Shown here: piece after piece, positions 1 through 7,048 of the stretch
How positions within the stretch are numbered: position 1 is the stretch's first letter
Layout: each line of letters starts with the position of its first letter
Assembly (NCBI GenBank): GCA_045598285.1
Contig: JAZLLU010000023.1
Coordinates: 1-10,180 of the forward strand
Direction: 5' to 3'
DNA length: 10,180 bases
Origin: RGIG5612 sp045598285
Lineage (GTDB): Bacteria; Bacillota; Clostridia; Lachnospirales; Lachnospiraceae
Notes under the pieces: model-generated
What the model was told of the DNA's origin: nothing
The model's database searches: none
Seen by the model: the letters and a program-made list of their open reading frames with translations, nothing else
Position numbers and translations under genes: made by a program

Positions 1-1
1 G

Positions 2-223
2 CCAATCAAACTAACAACAACTTTTGTTCCAAAGACTAATCCTAAAACGGGAGATAACAATTCTTTATTCTTAATAATTGGAATCATTGTTTTAAGTGGA
101 TCACTTATAGCTGTTTTAATCTTTTCAAAGAAAGCACGCAAGATGTTCTTACCTATAATCTTAGGTTTTGCCCTCATAGGGGGGGGTGCTTGGAACAACA
201 GCTGTCAAAACGCAAGCAGCTGA
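2..223 (+). CDS. C-terminal end of a sortase-anchored surface protein (5' partial)
   Basis: The frame is open from the window edge to TGA at 221-223. It shows a Thr-rich stretch, then NPKTGD (38-55), which fits an LPXTG-like sortase signal. A hydrophobic segment of about 21 residues (62-124) and a positive cluster SKKARK (125-142) follow. This order is the standard Gram-positive cell-wall sorting signal, so the upstream protein is probably exported and anchored to peptidoglycan. Oddly there is no stop after the basic tail. The frame continues through Met at 143 and a second hydrophobic stretch, crosses a G8 tract, and ends in an unconserved-looking tail. A one-base change in the G tract would redirect it into the next protein. 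The body of the protein lies outside the window, so its function is unknown. An alternative is that both hydrophobic segments belong to one longer membrane protein fused to the downstream domain. Confidence 0.6.
   Translation, partial: PIKLTTTFVPKTNPKTGDNNSLFLIIGIIVLSGSLIAVLIFSKKARKMFLPIILGFALIGGGAWNNSCQNASS
179..186 (+). repeat. G8 homopolymer, candidate slippage/phase-variation tract
   Basis: Eight consecutive G lie between the signal-peptide-like coding sequence that starts at ATG 143 and the mature-like DUF6273 frame. With G8 the 143 frame ends at 223. With G7 (or G10) it joins the downstream frame, giving a 308-aa protein (G7) whose N-terminus has a basic KKARK just before it, a hydrophobic core, and a possible signal peptidase site in the VKTQA-AD region. 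The tract is therefore either a sequencing/assembly error, a real inactivating frameshift, or a contingency switch. Confidence 0.6.
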
Positions 224-1070
224 TACTCCAGAGGCGATTGAAAAAACGACAAAAGTAACAGTAGACGGAAAAGAGATTGAAATAACAAGCTCTGTAACAT
301 TTACAAAAACAGAGATTCCTGCAAAAGGTAATTTAATTACACTTGGTGGACAAACGCCAGAGGGCGAAGATAACTTAACAAATGTATATAGAGTTCTTAA
401 AATGGATGGCACAAAAGCTTTTGTAATGTCAATGTGGAACGTAGCAGATTCAACAATAAAATACTATACGGATGAAAGTAAATGCACAACGAACTTTACA
501 GGATCTGGTGGAGAAATTAATGGTATAAAGTATGATGGAAGTGATCTTGATAAATACTTAAATGAAACATTTTATAATAGTTTACAAACAACAAATCCAA
601 ACATCAAAAACGCAATAGTACCACAAACAATAGAGCAGAAAGCATATGGACTTGCGTTCTTACAACCGGAAAGTGGAAATTATTGGACAGGAGGTACTGG
701 ATATAATGAGGAGCCAACAACATATTATATAGAAAATCCAGGATATAGTGCACCTGTAGAAGGAACAAGAAATGTATATGCGCTTGAAGTAGAAGATGTA
801 ATTAATTATCTTGGAAATAGAGCAGAAAACCTCAATGCACCAAACTTAATGAAGATGTTCTTTAACGGTCCTGTCCAAGAAAATAATAAATATTGCTGGT
901 TGCGCTCGGCTTATGCTGACAGCGACGATTATGCTTATGGCGTTTACGCCGACTCCGAGTACGGCGCCTGCCTCCTCTACCGACTCGAATATGTCGAAGA
1001 TTTGGTAGAGGCGCGCGCGGCTTTCGTGGTAGATTTAAGCCAATGCGCATGGACACTAGCAGAAAAATAA
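186..1070 (+). CDS. DUF6273-like surface protein, probable DGR target, likely lacking its signal peptide through an upstream frameshift
   Basis: The open frame from GTG 186 gives 294 aa. That GTG abuts the G tract with no usable Shine-Dalgarno spacing, so it is probably not the native start. The likely native start is ATG 143, one frame away across the G8 tract, which would add a signal peptide. From about residue 68 (YRVLKMDG) the sequence follows the DUF6273 layout: a beta-rich YRVL motif, a DLDKYLNETFYNSL helix, an IVPQTI segment, YALEVEDVINYL, then CWLRSA at 237-242 and AFVVDLS near the C-terminus. Such domains are thought to adopt a C-type-lectin/formylglycine-generating-enzyme-like fold used for ligand binding. 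Residues 238-287 come from a GC-rich, A-poor island with the residue bias of a DGR variable region. Role in binding is inferred. It sits behind a sorting-signal frame and in front of a terminator, and is not part of the rarA operon. Confidence 0.7.
   Translation: MLGTTAVKTQAADTPEAIEKTTKVTVDGKEIEITSSVTFTKTEIPAKGNLITLGGQTPEGEDNLTNVYRVLKMDGTKAFVMSMWNVADSTIKYYTDESKCTTNFTGSGGEINGIKYDGSDLDKYLNETFYNSLQTTNPNIKNAIVPQTIEQKAYGLAFLQPESGNYWTGGTGYNEEPTTYYIENPGYSAPVEGTRNVYALEVEDVINYLGNRAENLNAPNLMKMFFNGPVQENNKYCWLRSAYADSDDYAYGVYADSEYGACLLYRLEYVEDLVEARAAFVVDLSQCAWTLAEK
897..1046 (+). other. Candidate DGR variable region (VR)
   Basis: From TGG 897 the composition changes abruptly. Over 132 bases I count about 58% G+C and 16% A, inside a gene that is otherwise strongly A-rich. 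Varied codons are TAT, GAC, AGC, GAC, GAT, TAT, TAC, GAC, TAC, TGC, CTC, CTC, TAC and TAT, all NNC or NNT and all reachable from AAC/AAT by changing A only, as DGR mutagenic reverse transcription does. They are interspersed with conserved-looking scaffold residues (WLRSA, AYGV, YGA, AFVVDLS). The 3' GC-rich run GCGCGCGCGGCTTTCGTGG could serve as the homing (IMH-type) sequence. Boundaries are estimates. No matching template repeat or reverse transcriptase is visible in the window, so the assignment rests on composition and position only. Confidence 0.6.
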
Positions 1071-1097
1071 ATAAGATAACAAATGAAAACAGGCAAC

Positions 1098-1133
1098 GGC
1101 CTCGGCACATCATGCCGAGGCCATTTTCTTTTT
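1098..1133 (+). terminator. Intrinsic terminator / post-VR hairpin
   Basis: A perfect 10-bp GC-rich stem (GGCCTCGGCA with TGCCGAGGCC) has a 5-nt loop CATCA and is followed by ATTTTCTTTTT. It lies 27 bases after the stop at 1070 and closes the surface-protein module. A hairpin or cruciform just downstream of the VR is also a known requirement in characterised DGRs, so this element may have a second role. Confidence 0.85.
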
Positions 1134-1141
1134 AAAAGCTC

Positions 1142-1331
1142 GCACCCCGCATGAAAAGAAAATTCGTTTTTTGCGATTTATGAGTGAGGCTTTAGTGAAA
1201 CTTAGCGAAGACGAAGGGAGAGCGCGCACGGATGGGCACCGTGCGCATTAAAGCTCGACCAAGTCGAGCGCTAGTTTCAGTTAGACGAACGGGTGATGAG
1301 CAAAAACGAAATTTCTTTTTTGCGTGGTTCA
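1142..1331. repeat. Long imperfect palindrome with nested hairpins (MITE-like element or structured RNA)
   Basis: This is the main content of the 255-base gap between the terminator and rarA. The left arm at 1149-1175 (core AAAGAAAATTCGTTTTTTGC) is nearly the reverse complement of the right arm at 1300-1324 (core CAAAAACGAAATTTCTTTTT). Further in, TGAAACTTAGCG (1196-1207) pairs with CGCTAGTTTCA (1269-1279) with one bulge. Inside are two perfect hairpins: GCGCACGG/CCGTGCGC (1224-1246, 7-nt loop) and GCTCGAC/GTCGAGC (1253-1269, 3-nt loop). The centre is more GC-rich than the flanks. The fold suggests a non-autonomous mobile palindrome or a structured transcript. I do not recognise a named RNA family, and no target-site duplication is obvious. 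Confidence 0.55.
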
Positions 1332-1351
1332 TACTAAGATTGCTAAAATCG

Positions 1352-1380
1352 TGGCAAGAATGTGCTAAATGTGATATATT
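1352..1380 (+). promoter_or_regulatory. Probable promoter of the rarA operon (extended -10)
   Basis: TGATATATT at 1372-1380 is an extended -10 (TGn then TATATT). A weak -35 candidate TGGCAA (1352-1357) lies 17 bases upstream of TATATT. Transcription would be expected to start near 1386-1388, that is, at or just before the rarA ATG at 1389. No Shine-Dalgarno sequence is visible before that ATG, so the transcript may be leaderless or nearly so. Confidence 0.5.
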
Positions 1381-1388
1381 AACTCTGT

Positions 1389-2714
1389 ATGGATTTGTTT
1401 GAGTATGCTACGAAAAATAAGGTAAAAGAAGAAGCCCCATTAGCATCTAGAATTAGGCCAAAAACTCTAGATGAATTTATGGGCCAAAAGCATATTTTAT
1501 CTAAAGGAAGTCAGCTTTATCGATTGATTGAAGCTGATAAGTTAACGTCAGTTATTTTTTATGGGCCTAGTGGAACAGGAAAGACTACACTAGCGAAAGT
1601 TATTGCGAACAAGACATCTGCAGATTTTAAGCAAATCAATGCTACTGTATCTGGAAAAAAAGATATGGTAGATATTGTTGAACAAGCTAAAGTTACTCGT
1701 GGAGCATATGGCAAAAAGACAATTCTTTTTGTGGATGAGATTCACAGATTTAATAAAGCACAACAAGACTATTTATTACCATTCGTTGAAGATGGAACAA
1801 TTGTTTTAATAGGTGCAACTACTGAAAATCCATATTTTGAAGTTAATAGAGCGCTTATTAGTAGGTCAACAGTATATGAACTTAAGCCATTAGATAAACA
1901 AGATATAAGACAAATAATTTTAAGAGCACTTGAAGATAGCGAAAATGGTTTAGGGATGTTTCATGCTCAAATTGACGAAGATGCTCTTGAATTTTTAAGT
2001 GATTTTGCAGGCGGAGATGCGAGGACTGCATTAAATGCAATAGAACTGGGCGTTTTAACGACCCAACCAAAAAAGGATGGAATAATCCATCTTACTAACG
2101 AAGTTATTGAAAGCTGCGTTCAAAATAAGAATGTACGTTATGATAAAAACGGCGATAACCATTACGATACTATTTCAGCTTTTATTAAAAGTATGAGAGG
2201 CTCAGATCCTGATGCTGCAATTTATTATTTAGCAAAAATGATTTATGCGGGAGAGGATGTAAATTTTATCGCTAGAAGAATAATGATTTGTGCAGCTGAA
2301 GATGTAGGTTGCGCAGACCCAAGAGCTTTACAACTTGCCGTAGCTGCCCAGCAGGCGGTACATGTAATAGGAATGCCTGAGGCAAGAATTATTTTAGCAG
2401 AAGCAGTACTTTATGTTTGTGGAGCTCCAAAAAGTAACTCTGCTATTAATGCGATTGATGCAGCACTTGAAGTTGTAAAAACAACAGATATAAAAACTGT
2501 CCCACCACATCTTCAAGATGCACACTATAACGGCTCAAAACAATTAGGCCACGGACTAGATTATAAGTATGCTCATGCTTACGAAGAGCATTATGTTGAG
2601 CAACAATACCTGCCTGACGAATTGGTTGGAACAACTTTTTACGAACCAGGCAACTTAGGATATGAAAAAACAATGAAAGAGCGTTTAGAACGCTTAAGAA
2701 ATAGAAACAAATAA
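1389..2714 (+). CDS. rarA: Replication-associated recombination protein A (RarA/MgsA, AAA+ ATPase)
   Basis: This cytosolic AAA+ ATPase acts at stalled replication forks and belongs to the clamp-loader-like RarA/MgsA/Mgs1-WRNIP1 family. At 441 aa it is normal length for bacterial RarA. The N-terminus (MDLFEYA, then PLASRIRPKTLDEFMGQ) is characteristic and supports ATG 1389 although no ribosome binding site is visible. The Walker A motif GPSGTGKT is at residues 59-66, Walker B LFVDEIHRF at 113-121, sensor 1 GATTENP at 142-148, and the arginine finger lies in ALISRS (R159). GGDARTALNAIE marks the lid/sensor 2 helix. The C-terminal half (AAEDVGCADPRALQLAVAA, HYNGSKQLGHG) is the typical RarA tetramerisation region. 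All catalytic residues are present. It is first in the operon, and its stop overlaps the next start by one base (TAATG). Confidence 0.97.
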   Translation: MDLFEYATKNKVKEEAPLASRIRPKTLDEFMGQKHILSKGSQLYRLIEADKLTSVIFYGPSGTGKTTLAKVIANKTSADFKQINATVSGKKDMVDIVEQAKVTRGAYGKKTILFVDEIHRFNKAQQDYLLPFVEDGTIVLIGATTENPYFEVNRALISRSTVYELKPLDKQDIRQIILRALEDSENGLGMFHAQIDEDALEFLSDFAGGDARTALNAIELGVLTTQPKKDGIIHLTNEVIESCVQNKNVRYDKNGDNHYDTISAFIKSMRGSDPDAAIYYLAKMIYAGEDVNFIARRIMICAAEDVGCADPRALQLAVAAQQAVHVIGMPEARIILAEAVLYVCGAPKSNSAINAIDAALEVVKTTDIKTVPPHLQDAHYNGSKQLGHGLDYKYAHAYEEHYVEQQYLPDELVGTTFYEPGNLGYEKTMKERLERLRNRNK

Positions 2715-5700
2715 TGGATAGCATACTAAAGGACGCCTTATTATTAGGCCAAAATAAAAATATCGCAGAAGAAGAATATCTGGTTGCAATACATAAAAAG
2801 GAACCGGCTGTTTTTGAGATTGCTGAAAAATCCGTTACTCTTGAAAATATAACTATCGATACATATAAATCATTAAAGATTGAACTTACTACGCCAGGAT
2901 ATATTGAATTTGAAGCAACATGCCAAGATGAGTTCGTCCAATTGGATAAAAATTTGTTTTCAACAGAAGAATTTGTTAATGGTAGTTTTGCTTTGCAATT
3001 CAAGATAATAGAATCAAAATTACACGCAGGAAGAAACTTTACATTTATTAAGATTCGTACATCAACTCAAGAAATAGAAATTCCAGTTGAAGTTAATATA
3101 CAAGTTAAAGTTTTGTATGGGGAAACAAATGCAAAGAGTTTGTTTATTAAACTTGAAAAGATTTATCTTGAATATCGACTTGCAAATATTTCTCAAACTG
3201 ATTGGATAGAGCAATCCATTGAATCTTTAGAAGGTGTTGGTGGACTTGAACTTGATTCAATGTTTCTTATGCTTTACAAAGCACAACTTTGTATTCATTC
3301 TCAAAATTATCAAGAAGCAGCAAATATTCTTATGTATTTAGCAGAGCAAATTCCAAGGTTGCCAGAGCAAAACATGGATTTAATTTGCTACTTTAACTAT
3401 GTAAGACTTATTTATGAAGATATAACTGAAGAGAAGGAAGCTCTTTTAGAAAATATAAAAGGGATTTATAGCGAGAAGAAGTCTTGGAGAATCCTTTGGA
3501 TTATGCTTCAACTAGATAAAAGATACACCAAAAATCCAGAAAACCTAATTGAAGATATTGAAAATGAATATTATAACGGATGCCATAGCCCAATTATGTA
3601 TGTTGAGGCAATAAGAGTTTTAAGACAACATCCTGAATATGTTTTTGAACTAAATGATTTTGAACTTCAAGTATTAAATTATGGCGTTAAAAATGATTTT
3701 ATTAATGCACCTCTTACAGAAAGACTTGCAGAAATAGTTTTATCTCTAAAAAGTAAAGATTTAGGTTTAAGGGACTTAAAGATTATTGCAAGAATTCTTA
3801 AGTTCGGATTCGATAATTTCCAAACTAGAAATATAATAAAAGCACTTTGTCTCGTACTTATTGCATTAGAAGATAAGAGCCAAAGCAATGCAAAATATTT
3901 TGAGGTTGCAATAAGTGAATTTTTGGATGATATTCCAGAACTTTTCACATACTATATTTACACGATAAACCAAGATGAATATAAACCGATTCCAAAAAGA
4001 CTTATGGAATATTTTACAGAAAATATTGAAAGTCTAGAGGGATATTATTCATATTTCTTTGCAAATATTATCGTAAATAAAGAAGAGAACCCTGAATATT
4101 ATAGAGCCTTCCAAACGGCTATGATTCTTTATGCACAAGATAGTATTGTTAATGGAATCGTAGATAGACATATGTCAATTATCTACAAAGAAATATTAGA
4201 AAATAATCTTTTGACAGAGCAACTTCAAACAAGATTATTTGAAGTTTTAGCCACAAAAAAAATTGTTTGTCATAGCAAGATTATGATAAGTGTTATTGCT
4301 TTTCATAATGAACTTAACACTTTCCAAGAAGTGTTCTTAGATGATAAGGGTGAAGCATTTGTAAGGATTTATTCTAGTGATGCAGTACTTCTTTTTAAGG
4401 ATAAAAAAGGAAATTTATATGCAAATGTCAACTATGAAAAGTGCGATATTCTTAACAGCAAAAGTTATATAGATCTTTGTATTCAAGGTGTTCCAATTAG
4501 CGAATACATGATTATGAAAGATACTTTTGCACTACTTAAAGCTTATAAGTCGCCAAGTGAAATTCTAGAATTTTTAACAAGGAAGATTGACTATTCAAGA
4601 TTTAGAGGAAGTTATATTGCAGAACTTATAAATGGTAATATCGAATACTATTATAGGTGTTCTAATGACGCGTCGTTGCATGACGAACTTTTGGAATTTT
4701 TGAAGTATGATATTCCGCCTGAGACTAGAGGAAGACTTATTGATATTTTAATTGAAAAAACTTTGTATAAGAGAGCTTATGCAGAAGTTCAAAATAGTGG
4801 ATTCGAATATATTAGCGAAGAAAATTTAATTAAACTTAGTGTCGCACTTATTGAGCTTGGAAACTATAGATATAATGAAATGCTTTTAAGAATGTGTGAG
4901 CATTGCTTTAGTAGCACAAACTTTAATCCAAAGATTTTTAGATACCTTGCAGAAAACTATAATGACAACATTGAGCTTATGGTTGAACTTTATCGTACAG
5001 GAAATGCGTTCAGTGTTCCTGTAGGAGATTTGCCAGAAAGAATATTAAGAAGAACATTAGAGACAGAAGTTGAGACAGAACTTTCACCAGTTATCTTTGC
5101 AAAATATTTTATGGAAGGCGAAGATGAAGAACTTAAAAAGAACTATTTGATTTTCAAATGTAAAAGATTCTTCTATCATGGCGAACGAAAAGATGTAAGT
5201 TTCTTTAAGTTTGTAGAAGATATGATAAACAGCAAAGCAGAATTTCCGGTAGTAGTTATTATTTCTTATTTGTTGTTTATGTCAGACAAGAGTTTGGAGA
5301 ACGAAAAGAGAATCAAAAAAATAGAAGAACTCTTAAAAGATTTAGTTTCAAAGAGCATAATGTTTAACGAGTTTAAGACATATGGATTTTATTTTCAACT
5401 TCCAGCAATGCTTGCCAACTCGGTAATTATTTCAAGTTTTAATAAAGATACAAGGGTTGTATATAGAATTGAGGGAAGAGACCCTTATGGAAATGATCCA
5501 ACATATGAAGAACAATTAACAGAAATATTTGAAGGATATTATACAAAGTATTTTACATTGTTCTATGGAGAACGATTAGTGTATAACCTTGATAATGGAC
5601 CAACGATGGCAATTAGTTACACTGATCTTGATATTGTAGATGATTTGTCTCGCTATTCGGAACTTAATAGAATATTGAAATATAATATGTCAGGAAACTA

Positions 5701-5767
5701 TTATGAACTTCGAACAGCAGCAAGAGATTATTATGTTAAAGATAAATTGATTGATAAGATATTTTAG
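2714..5767 (+). CDS. DUF5717-like large protein: N-terminal beta-sandwich plus helical TPR-like repeats
   Basis: This is a 1017-aa protein without signal peptide or membrane segment, so probably cytosolic. Residues about 30-140 alternate short beta strands and end in EIPVEVNIQV, a bacterial Ig-like/BACON-like sandwich pattern. From about 150 to 510 it is helical with TPR-like pairs (for example AQLCIHSQNYQEAANILMYL). A short beta module lies around 520-580 (EVFLDDKGEAFVRIY), followed by more helices. A C-terminal beta module starts near 900 (VVYRIEGRDP, then YYTKYFTLFYGERLVY around 942). The layout and the adjacent Hsp70-like gene match what I recall of the DUF5717 family in Lachnospiraceae; that name is from memory and unverified. 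The start is set by TAATG overlap with rarA, implying reinitiation. No catalytic motif is seen. A scaffold or co-chaperone role for the next gene's product is inferred. Confidence 0.8.
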   Translation: MDSILKDALLLGQNKNIAEEEYLVAIHKKEPAVFEIAEKSVTLENITIDTYKSLKIELTTPGYIEFEATCQDEFVQLDKNLFSTEEFVNGSFALQFKIIESKLHAGRNFTFIKIRTSTQEIEIPVEVNIQVKVLYGETNAKSLFIKLEKIYLEYRLANISQTDWIEQSIESLEGVGGLELDSMFLMLYKAQLCIHSQNYQEAANILMYLAEQIPRLPEQNMDLICYFNYVRLIYEDITEEKEALLENIKGIYSEKKSWRILWIMLQLDKRYTKNPENLIEDIENEYYNGCHSPIMYVEAIRVLRQHPEYVFELNDFELQVLNYGVKNDFINAPLTERLAEIVLSLKSKDLGLRDLKIIARILKFGFDNFQTRNIIKALCLVLIALEDKSQSNAKYFEVAISEFLDDIPELFTYYIYTINQDEYKPIPKRLMEYFTENIESLEGYYSYFFANIIVNKEENPEYYRAFQTAMILYAQDSIVNGIVDRHMSIIYKEILENNLLTEQLQTRLFEVLATKKIVCHSKIMISVIAFHNELNTFQEVFLDDKGEAFVRIYSSDAVLLFKDKKGNLYANVNYEKCDILNSKSYIDLCIQGVPISEYMIMKDTFALLKAYKSPSEILEFLTRKIDYSRFRGSYIAELINGNIEYYYRCSNDASLHDELLEFLKYDIPPETRGRLIDILIEKTLYKRAYAEVQNSGFEYISEENLIKLSVALIELGNYRYNEMLLRMCEHCFSSTNFNPKIFRYLAENYNDNIELMVELYRTGNAFSVPVGDLPERILRRTLETEVETELSPVIFAKYFMEGEDEELKKNYLIFKCKRFFYHGERKDVSFFKFVEDMINSKAEFPVVVIISYLLFMSDKSLENEKRIKKIEELLKDLVSKSIMFNEFKTYGFYFQLPAMLANSVIISSFNKDTRVVYRIEGRDPYGNDPTYEEQLTEIFEGYYTKYFTLFYGERLVYNLDNGPTMAISYTDLDIVDDLSRYSELNRILKYNMSGNYYELRTAARDYYVKDKLIDKIF

Positions 5768-5772
5768 GCAAG

Positions 5773-7047
5773 ATGAAAAAACCAGGTTTAATAATTGGAA
5801 TTGATTACACAGATAAATATTGTCAGGCTTGCTATTATTCATATAGACACAACAGGCCAGAATCGATAAGTACCGGCGAAGAACAGTTAAGGTATTTATT
5901 CCCGACTGCGCTTTGTTTTAATGAAGATACAAAGAGTTGGGAAATAGGCAAGCCAGCTGTTGATTATGCTGAGCAAAAAAATGGAGTTTTATTTACGGAC
6001 CTCTTATCAAAAGCAATTTCTGAAGAGGTGTGCTATATCAATGATTATGAATATTCTTATACCCAACTAATTGCTGTTTATATTGGAAAATTAATTGAGC
6101 ATATTCAAATAGCAACATCAGTAATGACTATTGAAAATATAACAGTCAATATGCGAAACATTGACCATGCAACTAAGAAAATTATGTTAGATGTATTTGA
6201 ACATCTTAAAATTGCAAATTCAAAAGTCAAACTCCAAACATGTTCTGAAAGCTATGCGTATTTTGTACTTAATGAGAATCCGGATTTTTGGCATGATGGT
6301 AGTTTATTATTTGAATTTTCAGAAACAGGATTTTATCAAAAAGAACTTAGCGTTACTGAGCAAAATGGAGAACGTTATATTTATGTAACAGAAAACGATT
6401 GTTCAGAAGATTTTACAATAAAGAATCTTGGTGGATATAACGGTCCAGGCCTTATGGATAGCAAATTTTTACTTCTTTATGATGACCTTATTAGTCAAGG
6501 AATTGTATCTAGTGTTTTTCTAACGGGCCAAGGTTTTGAAAATATTTGGTTTCCAAATACACTTCAAGAGATGTCGAATACCGCTAGAGTATTTAGGGGA
6601 AATATTTTATATGCTAAAGGAGCAACAATTGCAGGATATAAAAGAATTTACTCAGACGAAGAAGAATACCAAATAATTTGCGAAGGAAGGACAACAGTTA
6701 ATATTTCTACAACTGTCAAGCACCAAGGGGTTGAGATGCTTGTAAATCTTTCTAATGCAGCAGTTGATTGGTTTGATGCCGGCTCAACGACAGAATTCAT
6801 TTTAGATGATACAAGAACAATTGTGTTTTATATTAGATCGCTTATTTCAAAACAAAGAGCAAGCGTTGAGTTTGATTTGGAAAATTTCCCTAAGAGACCA
6901 AACAAGACAACTAGGGTAGAAGTTGAAATAAAATATGAGAGCCCGACTGAATGTGTAATAGCAGTAAGAGATTTAGGATTTGGAAATTTCTTCCCATCTT
7001 CTAACAATAGTGTAGTTAAAAGTATTAACCTAGAAGGATATCTATAA
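5773..7047 (+). CDS. DUF5716-like Hsp70/actin-fold (ASKHA) protein with degenerate phosphate loops
   Basis: The 424-aa protein reads as a compact Hsp70-like molecule. Residues 7-22 (IIGIDYTDKYCQACYY) are the phosphate-1 strand-loop-strand with D11, and 43-62 (FPTALCF, then EIGKPA) match the Hsp70 SYV-F-VG-A segment. CSESYAYFVL at 157-166 corresponds to the connect-1 EPTAAAL element and keeps the Glu (E159). LLFEFSETGF at 178-187 sits where Hsp70 has the DxGGGT phosphate-2 loop, and is degenerate. FLTGQGF at 249-255 is the adenosine-loop equivalent, and YAKGATIAGY at 280-289 matches the final Hsp70 GAA helix. Residues from about 295 are a beta-sandwich resembling a short substrate-binding domain without a lid. 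Whether it binds or hydrolyses ATP is uncertain. It starts 5 bases after the preceding stop, with a weak TAGG ribosome binding site. The DUF5716 name is recalled, not searched. Confidence 0.8.
   Translation: MKKPGLIIGIDYTDKYCQACYYSYRHNRPESISTGEEQLRYLFPTALCFNEDTKSWEIGKPAVDYAEQKNGVLFTDLLSKAISEEVCYINDYEYSYTQLIAVYIGKLIEHIQIATSVMTIENITVNMRNIDHATKKIMLDVFEHLKIANSKVKLQTCSESYAYFVLNENPDFWHDGSLLFEFSETGFYQKELSVTEQNGERYIYVTENDCSEDFTIKNLGGYNGPGLMDSKFLLLYDDLISQGIVSSVFLTGQGFENIWFPNTLQEMSNTARVFRGNILYAKGATIAGYKRIYSDEEEYQIICEGRTTVNISTTVKHQGVEMLVNLSNAAVDWFDAGSTTEFILDDTRTIVFYIRSLISKQRASVEFDLENFPKRPNKTTRVEVEIKYESPTECVIAVRDLGFGNFFPSSNNSVVKSINLEGYL
7032..7038 (+). promoter_or_regulatory. Ribosome binding site for the TPR gene
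   Basis: AGAAGGA lies 10 bases before ATG 7049, inside the end of the upstream gene. It supports ATG 7049 over the in-frame ATG at 7076, which has no comparable site. Confidence 0.65.
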
Positions 7048-7048
7048 A

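Noticed and set aside
862..1113. 83-codon minus-strand open frame rich in Arg
   Set aside because: It is antisense to the GC-rich island, which lacks stops by composition; the Arg-rich product resembles no family and crosses the terminator.
1180..1251. 23-codon open frame starting ATG AGT GAG GCT inside the palindrome
   Set aside because: It has no ribosome binding site, and its sequence is fully accounted for by the stem and first inner hairpin; treated as non-coding.
1132..1260. Short direct repeat TTAAAAGCTCGCACC / TAAAGCTCGACC
   Set aside because: It is too short and imperfect to be called a target-site duplication or attachment site.
2446..3003. 185-codon minus-strand open frame
   Set aside because: It overlaps the ends of rarA and the next gene, both well supported, and has no recognisable domain or start signal.
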